Shown here: in pieces, positions 9,593 through 18,997 of the stretch | Layout of the letters: every line of letters starts with the position of its first letter | Position numbering within the stretch: the stretch's first letter is position 1 | Origin: Thalassotalea sp. 1_MG-2023 | GTDB taxonomy: Bacteria > Pseudomonadota > Gammaproteobacteria > Enterobacterales > Alteromonadaceae | NCBI RefSeq assembly: GCF_030546745.1 | Contig: NZ_JAUOPD010000010.1 | Span: 1-64,000 of the forward strand | DNA: 64,000 nt | Direction: 5' to 3' | Notes under the pieces: generated by a model | Database searches by the model: none | What the model was told of the DNA's origin: nothing | What the model saw: the letters and a program-made list of their open reading frames with translations, nothing else | Program-made: the position numbers and the translations under genes

Positions 9593-10636
9593 TCACCTAT
9601 TCTCTTTTTTATTGTTATTGATCGTTTCATTAATAATATGAAGCAAACCCATGCTAGCAGGTACATCTTGCGATAATTCCCAAATCATAACACCTGCACC
9701 TTGTTTCAATGCGAGCTCTGTTTTGGCTTTGATAGTTTGGTATCCATTAAAGGTAATGTAATCACACTTGGCACAATTTGTACCAATTAAGTCGCCCTTG
9801 CTTTTATTGGGGCCAAATTCACCTAAAATATCGTCAAATGTATAATTTTTCTTATATTTTCCAAAGCCGTAACCGTAAAAAGGCAAGCCTAATATTAACT
9901 GCTCTTTGCTTAGCCCCTTGCTTCGCCATAACGCTAAATCAGCCTTCGCTTTCGCTAAGGTAGAATGTTCAACACCAACCTTTCCCCAGGTTGGGCCTAC
10001 GGCGTCATAAGACATCACAGAGACTAAATCGAAATGAGGTAACGTAGACTCTGGTATCATTCCACCAAGGTATGAACCTGTAGCCGCCGTAAGTATCTTT
10101 TCATGAGCCATTAAGTTTTCTTTTAGTAATTTAACAAAGGGTAAAAAGTCCCCTTTGTTGTCAATATCAGTTAACATTCTACTTTCAATGTCTATATCTA
10201 AGCCATCGAAGCCTAAATCATGCACAAACGCCAACAAATTTTTTATCGTTTTATCGCGATTTTCCGGCGATAACAACTTACGCCAATCCCCGGCACACAG
10301 TGGGTAAGCTGCACCACCAATAGACACAAGAACTTTGACGTTTGAATCATGGGCTTTCTTAAGCAAGTGCTCAATTTCGCTTATCTTTAAAGGAAAACCA
10401 TGCTGTCCAGCCATACAACTCGGTTGATTATTTTCGATAAATACCCCCTGCTTATTGGGGTGTAAAAAAGCTAGCGTTAAATGCGTTAGTTTTGATAAAT
10501 TTATACGATCAAGTTGACTCTCTATACCATGGTAACTCGGTATATAGCCGATTATCTTTGGCGTTGCATGCCCACTAATAGGCAAAACTAGCATTACCCC
10601 AACCGCAACAAAGATATTTTTTAAACATTTATACAT
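9593..10636 (-). CDS. Secreted GH18 family glycosidase (chitinase/endo-N-acetylglucosaminidase-like)
   Basis: 347 aa with a signal peptide (about 1-24, cleavage near GHA). A single GH18 TIM barrel: KVLVSIGG (strand 3), FDGLDIDIES with Asp147, Asp149 and the catalytic acid Glu151 all present, VSVMSYDA (strand 6) and GVMIWELSQD near the end. The motif therefore predicts an active enzyme that retains GlcNAc-type substrate-assisted catalysis. No carbohydrate-binding module is present, and the protein is small, so soluble oligosaccharides or glycans are likelier substrates than crystalline chitin. It lies downstream of the halogenase and TonB receptor. Contrast the dead GH18 domain at 16080-18875. 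Confidence 0.9.
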   Translation of the reverse strand: MYKCLKNIFVAVGVMLVLPISGHATPKIIGYIPSYHGIESQLDRINLSKLTHLTLAFLHPNKQGVFIENNQPSCMAGQHGFPLKISEIEHLLKKAHDSNVKVLVSIGGAAYPLCAGDWRKLLSPENRDKTIKNLLAFVHDLGFDGLDIDIESRMLTDIDNKGDFLPFVKLLKENLMAHEKILTAATGSYLGGMIPESTLPHFDLVSVMSYDAVGPTWGKVGVEHSTLAKAKADLALWRSKGLSKEQLILGLPFYGYGFGKYKKNYTFDDILGEFGPNKSKGDLIGTNCAKCDYITFNGYQTIKAKTELALKQGAGVMIWELSQDVPASMGLLHIINETINNNKKENR

Positions 10637-10835
10637 AATTCATAAACCTTGTTTACTTCATCAATTATTCTGATGTGTTTTAGTTCAAAATAAATAATTC
10701 GAATCAAATCGAGCCAACATAAAGCTCTTATTAAGATGAAAATAATTTAAGCTTGCCATTTTCTTAAACGATAAGTACGCCATCGTTAGCTAATGAAAAC
10801 AGCGTTATGCGAGCAAGTTTTTATGCCCATTTAAC

Positions 10836-12341
10836 TCATCTAATAGTTCGACAATGCTGATGAATAAAATCATTGTGTAATGGCATTGTGCTCACCGTAT
10901 CTTTAATCAATTGCGCATTTCTCATCAGCATATTTGCGAGTTTTTGTGGATCAAATCCGTCGATCAATGGATAATATTTTTTAGGACGAATATGCATGCC
11001 TTCTAGAACAGCGCACCAACTATTTTTAGTGAAAAAATCACCATAAACATTTTTAAGTTCGCCTCGCTCTTTAAATATGGATAAAATCTCTTTCAAACTT
11101 TCTGGAATTGGCATTTTCTGGCACATCTGCCAAAAGTCTGTATCTGCACGCTGTGCAGTTGCGTAATGCAGAATAATAAAGTCACGTATTTCCAAATAAT
11201 CTAAATCCATTTTTTGATTAAACATTTGTTCGTTTTGCTCATCAAAGTCAGTATCTGGAAAGTGCTGAGAAAAGTTAACTAACGTTTTATAGACTAAATG
11301 AATTGCTGTTGATTCTAGTGGCTCTAAGAAGCCTCCCGCTAAGCCCAGTGCAAGGCAGTTTTTATGCCATACTTTTTCTCTTTTACCTGTGGTAAATGGA
11401 ATAACGTTAGGCTCAGTAAGTATTTTACCTTGTACATTGTTGGTCAATGTTTTTATTGCTTGTTCATCAGTGCAATATTTGCTTGAAAAGACATAACCAT
11501 TACCCGTTCGATGTTGTAGGGGAATAGTCCATGACCAACCAGCAGCTTGCGCTTTAGCAATGGTATAAGGTACAGGTGGCTGGTCAGTTTGTGTTTGGAT
11601 AGTTACAGCACGATCACAAGGTAAGTATTGTGACCATTCTTCAACAGAAATACCTAACGCCTTTTCTATAAGCAGTGCTTTAAACCCAGTACAATCAATA
11701 AAAAAATCACTGGTGATTTGTTGTTTACATTCAGTGTGCAGTTGATCAATAAAGCCTTGTTCGTTTAGCACCACATCATTAACAGTCGCTTCTATTCTCT
11801 CTACACCTCGTTGCAAACAAAGATCTCTTAAAAAACGAGTGACTTGAGATGCGTCTAGGTGCAAAGCTGACGAACTGTTAGCTATCACCCAGTCTTTCGT
11901 TTGTTTAGGCTTTAGAACAAAACGGTTATTCTTTGCCATTTCTGCATTAACGGAATAGTCCATCAAGGAAGCTTTATTCCCTTCTGATAAGGACTTAAGC
12001 CAAACCTGATAAAAATCAAAACCATTTAAAGACCTTCCTATATGGCCAAATGGATGAAAATAATGCTCATTTACTGCGTACCAGTCATCAAAGCGAATAC
12101 CTAATTTGAAGGTCGCAGAGGTTGCTTTGATAAATTCTTTCAAATCTATTTGACTAGCATTTAAAAAGTCAATGATAGAAGGAACGGTAGATTCACCAAC
12201 ACCGATAGTTGAAATATCTGCTGATTCCACTACAGTGATCTTAATTTGACATCCTTTAAGTAGGTTAGATAATAGCGATGCAGCCATCCAGCCTGCCGTT
12301 CCACCACCTACGATACAAATTGAATTAATACCTTGCTGCAT
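10836..12341 (-). CDS. Flavin-dependent tryptophan halogenase family protein
   Basis: 501 aa. N-terminal FAD motif GGGTAGWM (12-19), catalytic Lys79 (ATFKLGIRF), halogenase signature WSWTIP, and Glu343-Ser344 (LEPLEST), matching the active-site Lys, Glu and Ser of PrnA-type enzymes. The chemistry (FADH2-dependent HOCl/HOBr formation) therefore looks possible. In alteromonads and caulobacters, members of this family often sit beside TonB-dependent receptors, where their substrate is unknown; free tryptophan should not be assumed. It begins 126 bp downstream of the receptor gene. No dedicated flavin reductase gene is visible. Confidence 0.85.
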   Translation of the reverse strand: MQQGINSICIVGGGTAGWMAASLLSNLLKGCQIKITVVESADISTIGVGESTVPSIIDFLNASQIDLKEFIKATSATFKLGIRFDDWYAVNEHYFHPFGHIGRSLNGFDFYQVWLKSLSEGNKASLMDYSVNAEMAKNNRFVLKPKQTKDWVIANSSSALHLDASQVTRFLRDLCLQRGVERIEATVNDVVLNEQGFIDQLHTECKQQITSDFFIDCTGFKALLIEKALGISVEEWSQYLPCDRAVTIQTQTDQPPVPYTIAKAQAAGWSWTIPLQHRTGNGYVFSSKYCTDEQAIKTLTNNVQGKILTEPNVIPFTTGKREKVWHKNCLALGLAGGFLEPLESTAIHLVYKTLVNFSQHFPDTDFDEQNEQMFNQKMDLDYLEIRDFIILHYATAQRADTDFWQMCQKMPIPESLKEILSIFKERGELKNVYGDFFTKNSWCAVLEGMHIRPKKYYPLIDGFDPQKLANMLMRNAQLIKDTVSTMPLHNDFIHQHCRTIR

Positions 12342-12467
12342 GCTAATACCGCGTTATTTAATAAGAAAGATTTGATGTTTTTAACATTAACTAATTACAC
12401 CCTATTGATATAAGGATGCTAGACAGTAAACACTGCGTAGCATCCTATATCATCATCAAGGTTATGG

Positions 12468-15400
12468 TTAGAAACTACCTCTGAGCGATAATGCATAGCG
12501 ACGATCAGTCGTAAACGTAAAGGCGTCAGTTAAAGTACCTTCTTGATTTTGCTGATACTTAGTGTTTGTATCCTCCCCAAGAACATTACTCACTTCAAAA
12601 CCTACTTTAAGGTTGTCAGTTAAATTGTAATGTATGCTTAAGTCCATCAAGCCCTGTGCTTCTGAATATACAGGCACAAACTCAGTAGATTCACGCAATG
12701 CCAATAGATACTCAGAACGCCATGTATAAGCTAAACGTGCTGATATACCTTCGTATTCATACATACCGACAATGTTTACGTTTTGATCTGAGTAACCTAC
12801 CAAGGGTAAGTTACTAAATTGTCGGAAAGTATTACGGCCGTCAGGTGCTTCTAAAGAGCCATTTGAGAACCGCGATTGTACCGATGGATTCTCATTTGGA
12901 TCTTCTAAGCCATCTTGATTGATATAGGTATAATTTACCTGTAACCCTAAGCCTTTCCATGCACCAGGTAGCATATCGTAGAACTGCGTATATGAAACTT
13001 CATAACCTTGAATAGTCCCAGAGCCTTCATTACTTGGACCATAAGCTGATACGGTATAATCTTGCCCATTCGCTTCAACAGTTGATGCAAACGATTTATT
13101 TCGAATAATGCCGTCTAGTTTTTTGCGAAATAAACCGAGCGTCAATGAACCCGTATCAGAAAAATACCATTCAGCGGTTAAATCTAAATTCACCGATTCT
13201 TCAGGATCTAAATACGGGTTACGAGCATTCGCTGTTATTTCAATATTTTTGTAATCAACAACTGGATTGGTTTCGTCATTTTCTTCCAAATTAGGATCTT
13301 GTAGCACGCTTTCAGCATTTAAACTGACAAACATTTTGTTCACTGAATCTGTTAAACTTGGGAAGAAAATCCCTTTTGATGCACCAAATCGTACAACAAA
13401 GTCGTCACCAATACCAAAATTCAAGTTCAAACTTGGTAGCACTGTTGAGTAGTTATGATCTACCGTTGAGAAAAACGCTTCACCGGTTGATAGACTGACA
13501 AGCTCAGGGTAAAGATCTTCCCATACTTGGCGTCGAGCAGTCCCTTCTTGGCTGACAGACGCTGGTGCTGGCAGTGTAACTGCACCTGTAGACTCGAGAT
13601 CATAATCAACTGAGCGTAAGCCAACATTACCGGTGAGATAAACATCATTAGAAATGTCTACTTCGAAATCTGCACGTAAATAAAACTCTGTACGTTGTGT
13701 GTTGGTTTCGCTGATATGGCGCGCAGCAAAAGGTCCATCTACTCTACCCGTCATGTCTTCGTATGGAATCGCACAATCACCGCTTTGATCCCAAGCATTA
13801 TCTAATGAAAAATAAGTACCGCAACCATCACGTAACGTTTGATCAAAGTTTTCGGTAAGATCCATTCTTGGAAATAAATAGCTAGTGAATGGCCCTTGAA
13901 CTGTACTACCTCGGAAATGATCTTTAAATTCAATACGTTCAAATAACTCAGGAGCTACTTGTGGTGAAGACATATACGCCTCTTCAGCAACCCATCGTTT
14001 ATTCAATGGTTGCCATCCTTCGTACTCCGTATTTCGAGCAATTAAATTTTTATCTGAGTAATACGCACCAGCGTAAACTTTAGTAAATATGCCTTTTTCA
14101 ATCACATATTCAAGATCAAGTTTAAATGAATCTGACTCAGCATCGTTTGCTTCTAGCTGAGGTAAACCTGAGTATAAGCTCAATACTGGATGAGTAAATT
14201 CAAGATCGCCTTCATCATTTGTCGTAGGACCTTCAACATCTGGTGGATTAGAAATACCGCTATTGAGAAACTCTACCGATGGCGTTTCACCACGAAGATC
14301 TAAGAAAAATGGCGCATATTGATCAGTATATGCACCGCCACGAACTGATGCGGTTAGCTGATAATTATCAACAGTTCGCTCAGAGTCAACGTTTTGGTAA
14401 TCAAAGTGAACTGTTAAGTTATCTGTCGCTTTGAATCTTACATTGATAGATGTATCAGCTATCTCGCTCTCTGTATTGTTGTAACGAGAAGAGAAATTAT
14501 GATGATATTGACCTGTTGTTAGATCACCAACACCTGATGTTAAATAACCATTTTCATCAACGGTTAATGGGTAACGATTGCTTCCTTCACCCCACTGAAT
14601 AGCATCTGGCACAGAGGATATAAAGCCACGCTCACCGTTAAACACTACATATTCGCGCCAATCTAACGATGCTTTCGAGTAAATATGCTCTACCGTGATT
14701 AACGTTCTTTCATCTGGGCTTTCCCATTGCACAGATGCTGTAAGACCAGTACGTTTCCGCTCGTTTTCTGCCGTTGTCATTGTTAACGCTGCTGGCGTAT
14801 AATAAGTGACACCATCTGGTTGCCCCTCTACTGGCCCACCTTCATATGGGGGAACATAATTTTCTTCATCTTCTTCGGTATAAAGACTTGATGGTTCACA
14901 AGTGCCGTCCCAAGACTGTACAGCAAGAGAACACGGCCCATCCCAAAGGCCAGCTACTATACCAGGCCCTCTTAATTCTCCCCAATTCTCATAAGAGAAA
15001 GCTGATACAGGGCCTCGACTGTGATAATTACCTAAACCAAAGCCATCACCCTTAGTTTTAAATTCAGTTCTAGAGCCCGCAATTAATAAACCCCATTTAC
15101 CTGAATTTGTTTCCCAACTATCCGAAAATAACGCATTTAATGAAGGCGTAGCTTCTTCACGGTAATCGCCATAATTTGCTTTAGCACCAAAAGCAAACAA
15201 TCGTTCATCAGAATCAAACGGTTTACGCGTAATAAGATTAACAGTACCAGCAATACCACCTGAAATAAGATCAGCAGTTTGGTTTTTCACAACTTCTACT
15301 GCACCAAGTAATTCTGCGGGAAAATCTTCATAGCTTAAGCCACCACTTGGATTTGCACTGAATGCACCTCGACCATTAATTTCACTACGTACGCGATCTA

Positions 15401-15755
15401 AACCACGAACTAACACACCTGTACCTTCATCCGCAAAGTGCTTAGGATCATCTGAAGCAGCGAAGCGTTCAATGGTAACACCAGGCACGCGTTGTAGTGC
15501 TTCTGTTACTGATTTATCAGGTAACGCACCAATATCTGTTGCAGTAATAACATCCTTAACGGTATCAGCCATACGTTTAAGATCTTGAGCTGAAGCAATA
15601 CTTTTACGTATCCCCAAAACCTCAATAACTTCAACATTCTCATCTTCAGCTTTTTGCTTGTCTGCTTCTTCTTGATAAGCGATGGCAGAATGTGAGTAAG
15701 CTAACGCACTACAAACGGCTATCGATAATAAATTTCTATTGAATTTTTTAGTCAT
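12468..15755 (-). CDS. TonB-dependent outer-membrane receptor
   Basis: 1095 aa. Signal peptide about 1-26, TonB-box-like segment VEVIEVLGIR (41-50), plug domain with ALPDKSVTEALQRVPGVTIER and LVRGLDRVRSEINGRG, then a long beta-barrel ending in the outer-membrane signature SLRGSF with terminal Phe. The TEALQRVPGV-type plug is common in receptors for oligosaccharides rather than siderophores. Context (flavin halogenase, GH18 enzyme, pseudo-GH18 regulator directly upstream) points to a carbohydrate substrate, possibly chitooligosaccharide; this is an inference. A LacI-type palindrome lies 111 bp upstream of the start. Confidence 0.92.
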   Translation of the reverse strand: MTKKFNRNLLSIAVCSALAYSHSAIAYQEEADKQKAEDENVEVIEVLGIRKSIASAQDLKRMADTVKDVITATDIGALPDKSVTEALQRVPGVTIERFAASDDPKHFADEGTGVLVRGLDRVRSEINGRGAFSANPSGGLSYEDFPAELLGAVEVVKNQTADLISGGIAGTVNLITRKPFDSDERLFAFGAKANYGDYREEATPSLNALFSDSWETNSGKWGLLIAGSRTEFKTKGDGFGLGNYHSRGPVSAFSYENWGELRGPGIVAGLWDGPCSLAVQSWDGTCEPSSLYTEEDEENYVPPYEGGPVEGQPDGVTYYTPAALTMTTAENERKRTGLTASVQWESPDERTLITVEHIYSKASLDWREYVVFNGERGFISSVPDAIQWGEGSNRYPLTVDENGYLTSGVGDLTTGQYHHNFSSRYNNTESEIADTSINVRFKATDNLTVHFDYQNVDSERTVDNYQLTASVRGGAYTDQYAPFFLDLRGETPSVEFLNSGISNPPDVEGPTTNDEGDLEFTHPVLSLYSGLPQLEANDAESDSFKLDLEYVIEKGIFTKVYAGAYYSDKNLIARNTEYEGWQPLNKRWVAEEAYMSSPQVAPELFERIEFKDHFRGSTVQGPFTSYLFPRMDLTENFDQTLRDGCGTYFSLDNAWDQSGDCAIPYEDMTGRVDGPFAARHISETNTQRTEFYLRADFEVDISNDVYLTGNVGLRSVDYDLESTGAVTLPAPASVSQEGTARRQVWEDLYPELVSLSTGEAFFSTVDHNYSTVLPSLNLNFGIGDDFVVRFGASKGIFFPSLTDSVNKMFVSLNAESVLQDPNLEENDETNPVVDYKNIEITANARNPYLDPEESVNLDLTAEWYFSDTGSLTLGLFRKKLDGIIRNKSFASTVEANGQDYTVSAYGPSNEGSGTIQGYEVSYTQFYDMLPGAWKGLGLQVNYTYINQDGLEDPNENPSVQSRFSNGSLEAPDGRNTFRQFSNLPLVGYSDQNVNIVGMYEYEGISARLAYTWRSEYLLALRESTEFVPVYSEAQGLMDLSIHYNLTDNLKVGFEVSNVLGEDTNTKYQQNQEGTLTDAFTFTTDRRYALSLRGSF

Positions 15756-16079
15756 GTTCCACTCTCATTTGCTTATAGTTTTTTTCAATGGCGCTTTGGT
15801 GTTATTACAAGGATTTTGTTCGTTACACTACTTGGTTAATTTTTCAACTTATTAATAACAACAATTGACAGCGCTGTCACCCTGATTTTGACTATATCAA
15901 GCACACAGATACAAGGATATATCAACCATAGTCTCTTATCATGAGGTGTAACAAATTAAAATATAAGCCATTGATTAAATATGGATTTTTGAAATTAATT
16001 CATTGAGTTTACAATCACGAAATGAACTAAAATTTTATCAATACAATGGTGAAAAGATAGTGAGATTAGCGAAAAGCTG
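15756..16079. promoter_or_regulatory. Regulatory intergenic region between the TonB receptor and LytTR regulator
   Basis: 324 bp without a gene. It holds the promoter region of the TonB receptor (minus strand). Visible elements are the perfect 14-bp palindrome listed separately and two direct ATATCAA copies (near 15893 and 15921) on the plus strand, about one to three helical turns upstream of the palindrome. LytTR proteins usually bind spaced direct repeats, so these are candidates only. No convincing terminator for the regulator gene is seen. Confidence 0.45.
15866..15879. promoter_or_regulatory. LacI-family-type operator
   Basis: Perfect 14-bp palindrome TGACAGCGCTGTCA with the central CG step and TG..CA ends usual for LacI-family operators. 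It is 111 bp upstream of the TonB receptor start codon. No LacI-family gene is in the window, so the cognate repressor would be encoded elsewhere. Binding is inferred from symmetry only. Confidence 0.55.
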
Positions 16080-18875
16080 TTAAGAAAACCATTGAGGAAA
16101 ATGCTCTTTCAGCATCGGAACATAAGTTCTACTTACCGGTATTTTTACTGAGCCAAGCTCTAGCTCAAATTTCAATTTAGCGATAGTTTTTATTTTACTT
16201 ACTTTCTTTGGGTTCACTAAATACGAACGGTGCACTTGAACTAGGGCAACATCATCGAAGTATTGTTTAATTGCGCGTAAACGCATCGAAATATAACGTG
16301 GTTCTTTAAGTGATTGAATATATAGCCCAGTATATCCAGACTCAGCTTTTAGGTATTTTATTCTGTCTTTATAGCGTGTTAATTCATAAAGTTCCGCTAA
16401 AATAGAAGGCTCTTTTAATAACGATTGAATCGCTTTTTGTACCATTAACGTTTGATACACTAACACCTGTATTAATTGTTGTTCAGCCTCACTTAGCTTT
16501 TCCTGTGTGATCACTTCTACGGTTACATCATCCGAATTAATGATTATTTCATGCTGGGATGTTAAAGATTCTTTGCCAAGTTTTGTCACAAATTGTTCAT
16601 GATGAAAAACTTGTACTTTCGCTTCTTGCTTCAAAATATCAATAAAATACTGACACGCTTGCTCTAACCCTTTATAGATATCTTTACTAGGAGCTGCCGA
16701 CATATTAAATGAAGTAATTGCGGCAAATAACGATGAATACTCTTCAATAGGTGCAGAGCTTTCACGGCTGACCATTTCAGAATTTAATGCTTGCTGCTCA
16801 ACAGTGGCTTCCATTGAATGGCCGGTAGATGAGTGTAAACAACGTTGATCAAATTTAAATGCTAAAAAACTGTTATGCTGTTCATCATTAACGATAACAT
16901 CATTATTAATCAACACAGATAACAAACCTTTTCCTCTATCTAAGCTTATAGCAAGGTCTAATAATTTAGCTTGATGAAATAAGGTGTTTAATCTGGTATG
17001 ACTGACTTGATTAGTATCAGCGTTAACCAGTAACTCAACATTTAGCTGTATACTTTGTTCTTCAGCAGTTATATCAAGCGATATATTATCGTTCGCGTTT
17101 GTTTGATGTATGACGTAATCACATAAATAGAAAAGAAACTGTTGAAATCGATCAGGATTTACCAGCAGCCTTGTGTTGATATTTTTATTCCACGTTAATC
17201 GCTTGTTATTTTCTAGCTCAATTAAGGTCGCAACATTTTGAATAATTTGTTGGAGTTCAACAACCTCTTTAAATACCTGATTAACAGAAGAATTTAACTT
17301 TGTTTCTGAAATAATAGAGGAAATTGGTCTTAATACCTCAGAAGATAATTTAGCAAATGACTCAACTTGGCCTGACGAAAGTAACGCTCTTTCTTGCGCA
17401 TTTTTTGCGAGCGAAACAACATTAAGTAAGGGCCACTCAATACTCTGCATCCAATACTGTAAACGATTGAACTGTTGTTTTTGTTGATATAGCTCATTAT
17501 TTTTTTTATTTTGCCAAAACACGAATAATACGATGCCGATGAGAATAACCGCTAGCATTTGAAACAACACAAGCAAAGCACCACTGTTTTCATGCCAAAA
17601 TTGTAGTAACTTATAATATCGGCTTTTCAAAAAATGAAACTGGTCAAAAACATTAAACAATGCTGCATCGCCATGGTGTAACTGAATAATGGCAACACCT
17701 GCAAGATGATTTTCTTTAACATAGTCAGCTTTAGCTGCTATTGCTTGATAGCCTTCATAGGTAATAAAATGCCCGCCATATTTATTTGGGTTATAAACAT
17801 AGTTTGTTTTTCCTATCTCATCCCAGTAGTGTCGATATTCTCCAGTCGCTAAAAAATGGGTTAAATTCTTTTGGTTGTATATTCCTGTTGCCCCACTACT
17901 TTTACTGTCCCAACTTCCCCAACTTAATGTTTGATGCGGTTGCTTAAATCCGTTATTTTTTGCCGGAACGCCTTCCCAACCAACAGCAAAAGATGCTATT
18001 GAAATCACTATTTTTTTTAGTTCGATTCCATACCCCGTCAGAGTACTAACAACAGAGTCTACAGAGCGCTCCCCTTGTGCAGCATAAAGTGCTGATTGCG
18101 GCTCAGCTAACTCCCCGATATCACCTGGTAATCGAGTGACATCAACAACAATTACATCAGCATTATCACTAAGTAAAGTTGCATCCCATGAATTTTCTAA
18201 TGAATAAGGGGCTAAAACTGCTTGTAGCCAACAGTCAATGTTCATCTGCTTGCACTGACGTTTTATTTCTTCAAGTAGTAAATTTAAATGTTTACCATCT
18301 GCTTTGCGGTAACTGGTTATTGACTTACTTGAAGCGCGATAAATCGGAAACTGCCAGTCAATTTCAATACCGTCAAATTGATATTTTTTCATAAACTGTA
18401 TGGCACTTTTGGCTAACTTAGCTCTGCCGCTTGGCGACGCGGCCATGGTCGAAAAATGTTCAGATCGTCCCCAACCTCCGATACTTATTATTGACTTTAA
18501 TTCAGGCTGACGTTTTTTTACCTTTTCTAATTGTCCAAAACTACCAAGAAACCGATCGTTTCTATCGGCACCAGGATAAAGAAATTCAATATCTGCATAA
18601 GAGTCACCAAGAATAACTTCACCATCTTTTGTTAAGTCGGCGCTTTTATAAACAAGATGTGTCATTAAATGTGTAGGTAAATCTCGAATATGTATATTAG
18701 GACTATATATTGACCACTGTGAGTAATAACCAATAATAACTGGTGCTTTATGATCAGCGCTATTCACCGCTGAGACACTTCCAGTGTATAAAAAGAAAAC
18801 CGAAAAAATTGACAAACAAAACAAGCGAAATGAATGTTTGATTATGGAAAAACAAGGTTTAAAAGTAAGAAACAT
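16080..18875 (-). CDS. Membrane-anchored regulator: inactive GH18 sensor, degenerate kinase core, LytTR DNA-binding domain
   Basis: 931 aa. Order: signal/anchor (about 13-36); periplasmic GH18 TIM-barrel (about 44-395) with SIISIGGW and, at 168-175, DGIEIDWQ in place of DGxDxDWE, so the catalytic Glu is Gln175 (codon CAG at 18351-18353) and a second Asp is Glu171; the late Trp motif is also lost (AIIQLHH). Then a transmembrane helix (about 431-453), coiled coil, a kinase-like region (about 500-660) with LRPI where HELRTP would stand and no clear N or G boxes, a GAF-like stretch (about 705-820), and a C-terminal LytTR domain (about 835-925; YLKAESGYTGLYI, VQVHRSYLVNP). I infer a one-component sensor that binds, but does not cut, a GlcNAc-type glycan and controls the adjacent TonB-receptor locus. 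Confidence 0.85.
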   Translation of the reverse strand: MFLTFKPCFSIIKHSFRLFCLSIFSVFFLYTGSVSAVNSADHKAPVIIGYYSQWSIYSPNIHIRDLPTHLMTHLVYKSADLTKDGEVILGDSYADIEFLYPGADRNDRFLGSFGQLEKVKKRQPELKSIISIGGWGRSEHFSTMAASPSGRAKLAKSAIQFMKKYQFDGIEIDWQFPIYRASSKSITSYRKADGKHLNLLLEEIKRQCKQMNIDCWLQAVLAPYSLENSWDATLLSDNADVIVVDVTRLPGDIGELAEPQSALYAAQGERSVDSVVSTLTGYGIELKKIVISIASFAVGWEGVPAKNNGFKQPHQTLSWGSWDSKSSGATGIYNQKNLTHFLATGEYRHYWDEIGKTNYVYNPNKYGGHFITYEGYQAIAAKADYVKENHLAGVAIIQLHHGDAALFNVFDQFHFLKSRYYKLLQFWHENSGALLVLFQMLAVILIGIVLFVFWQNKKNNELYQQKQQFNRLQYWMQSIEWPLLNVVSLAKNAQERALLSSGQVESFAKLSSEVLRPISSIISETKLNSSVNQVFKEVVELQQIIQNVATLIELENNKRLTWNKNINTRLLVNPDRFQQFLFYLCDYVIHQTNANDNISLDITAEEQSIQLNVELLVNADTNQVSHTRLNTLFHQAKLLDLAISLDRGKGLLSVLINNDVIVNDEQHNSFLAFKFDQRCLHSSTGHSMEATVEQQALNSEMVSRESSAPIEEYSSLFAAITSFNMSAAPSKDIYKGLEQACQYFIDILKQEAKVQVFHHEQFVTKLGKESLTSQHEIIINSDDVTVEVITQEKLSEAEQQLIQVLVYQTLMVQKAIQSLLKEPSILAELYELTRYKDRIKYLKAESGYTGLYIQSLKEPRYISMRLRAIKQYFDDVALVQVHRSYLVNPKKVSKIKTIAKLKFELELGSVKIPVSRTYVPMLKEHFPQWFS

Positions 18876-18997
18876 TTACCTGAAACTGATGCATTTCAAA
18901 AGCATATATTATTTTAATTGTTCGTGTAGCATAACCAAAAACACAATTGATGTGAATAAATATTCCACAAAATTGATTAATCATTTTAAATAAGTAA

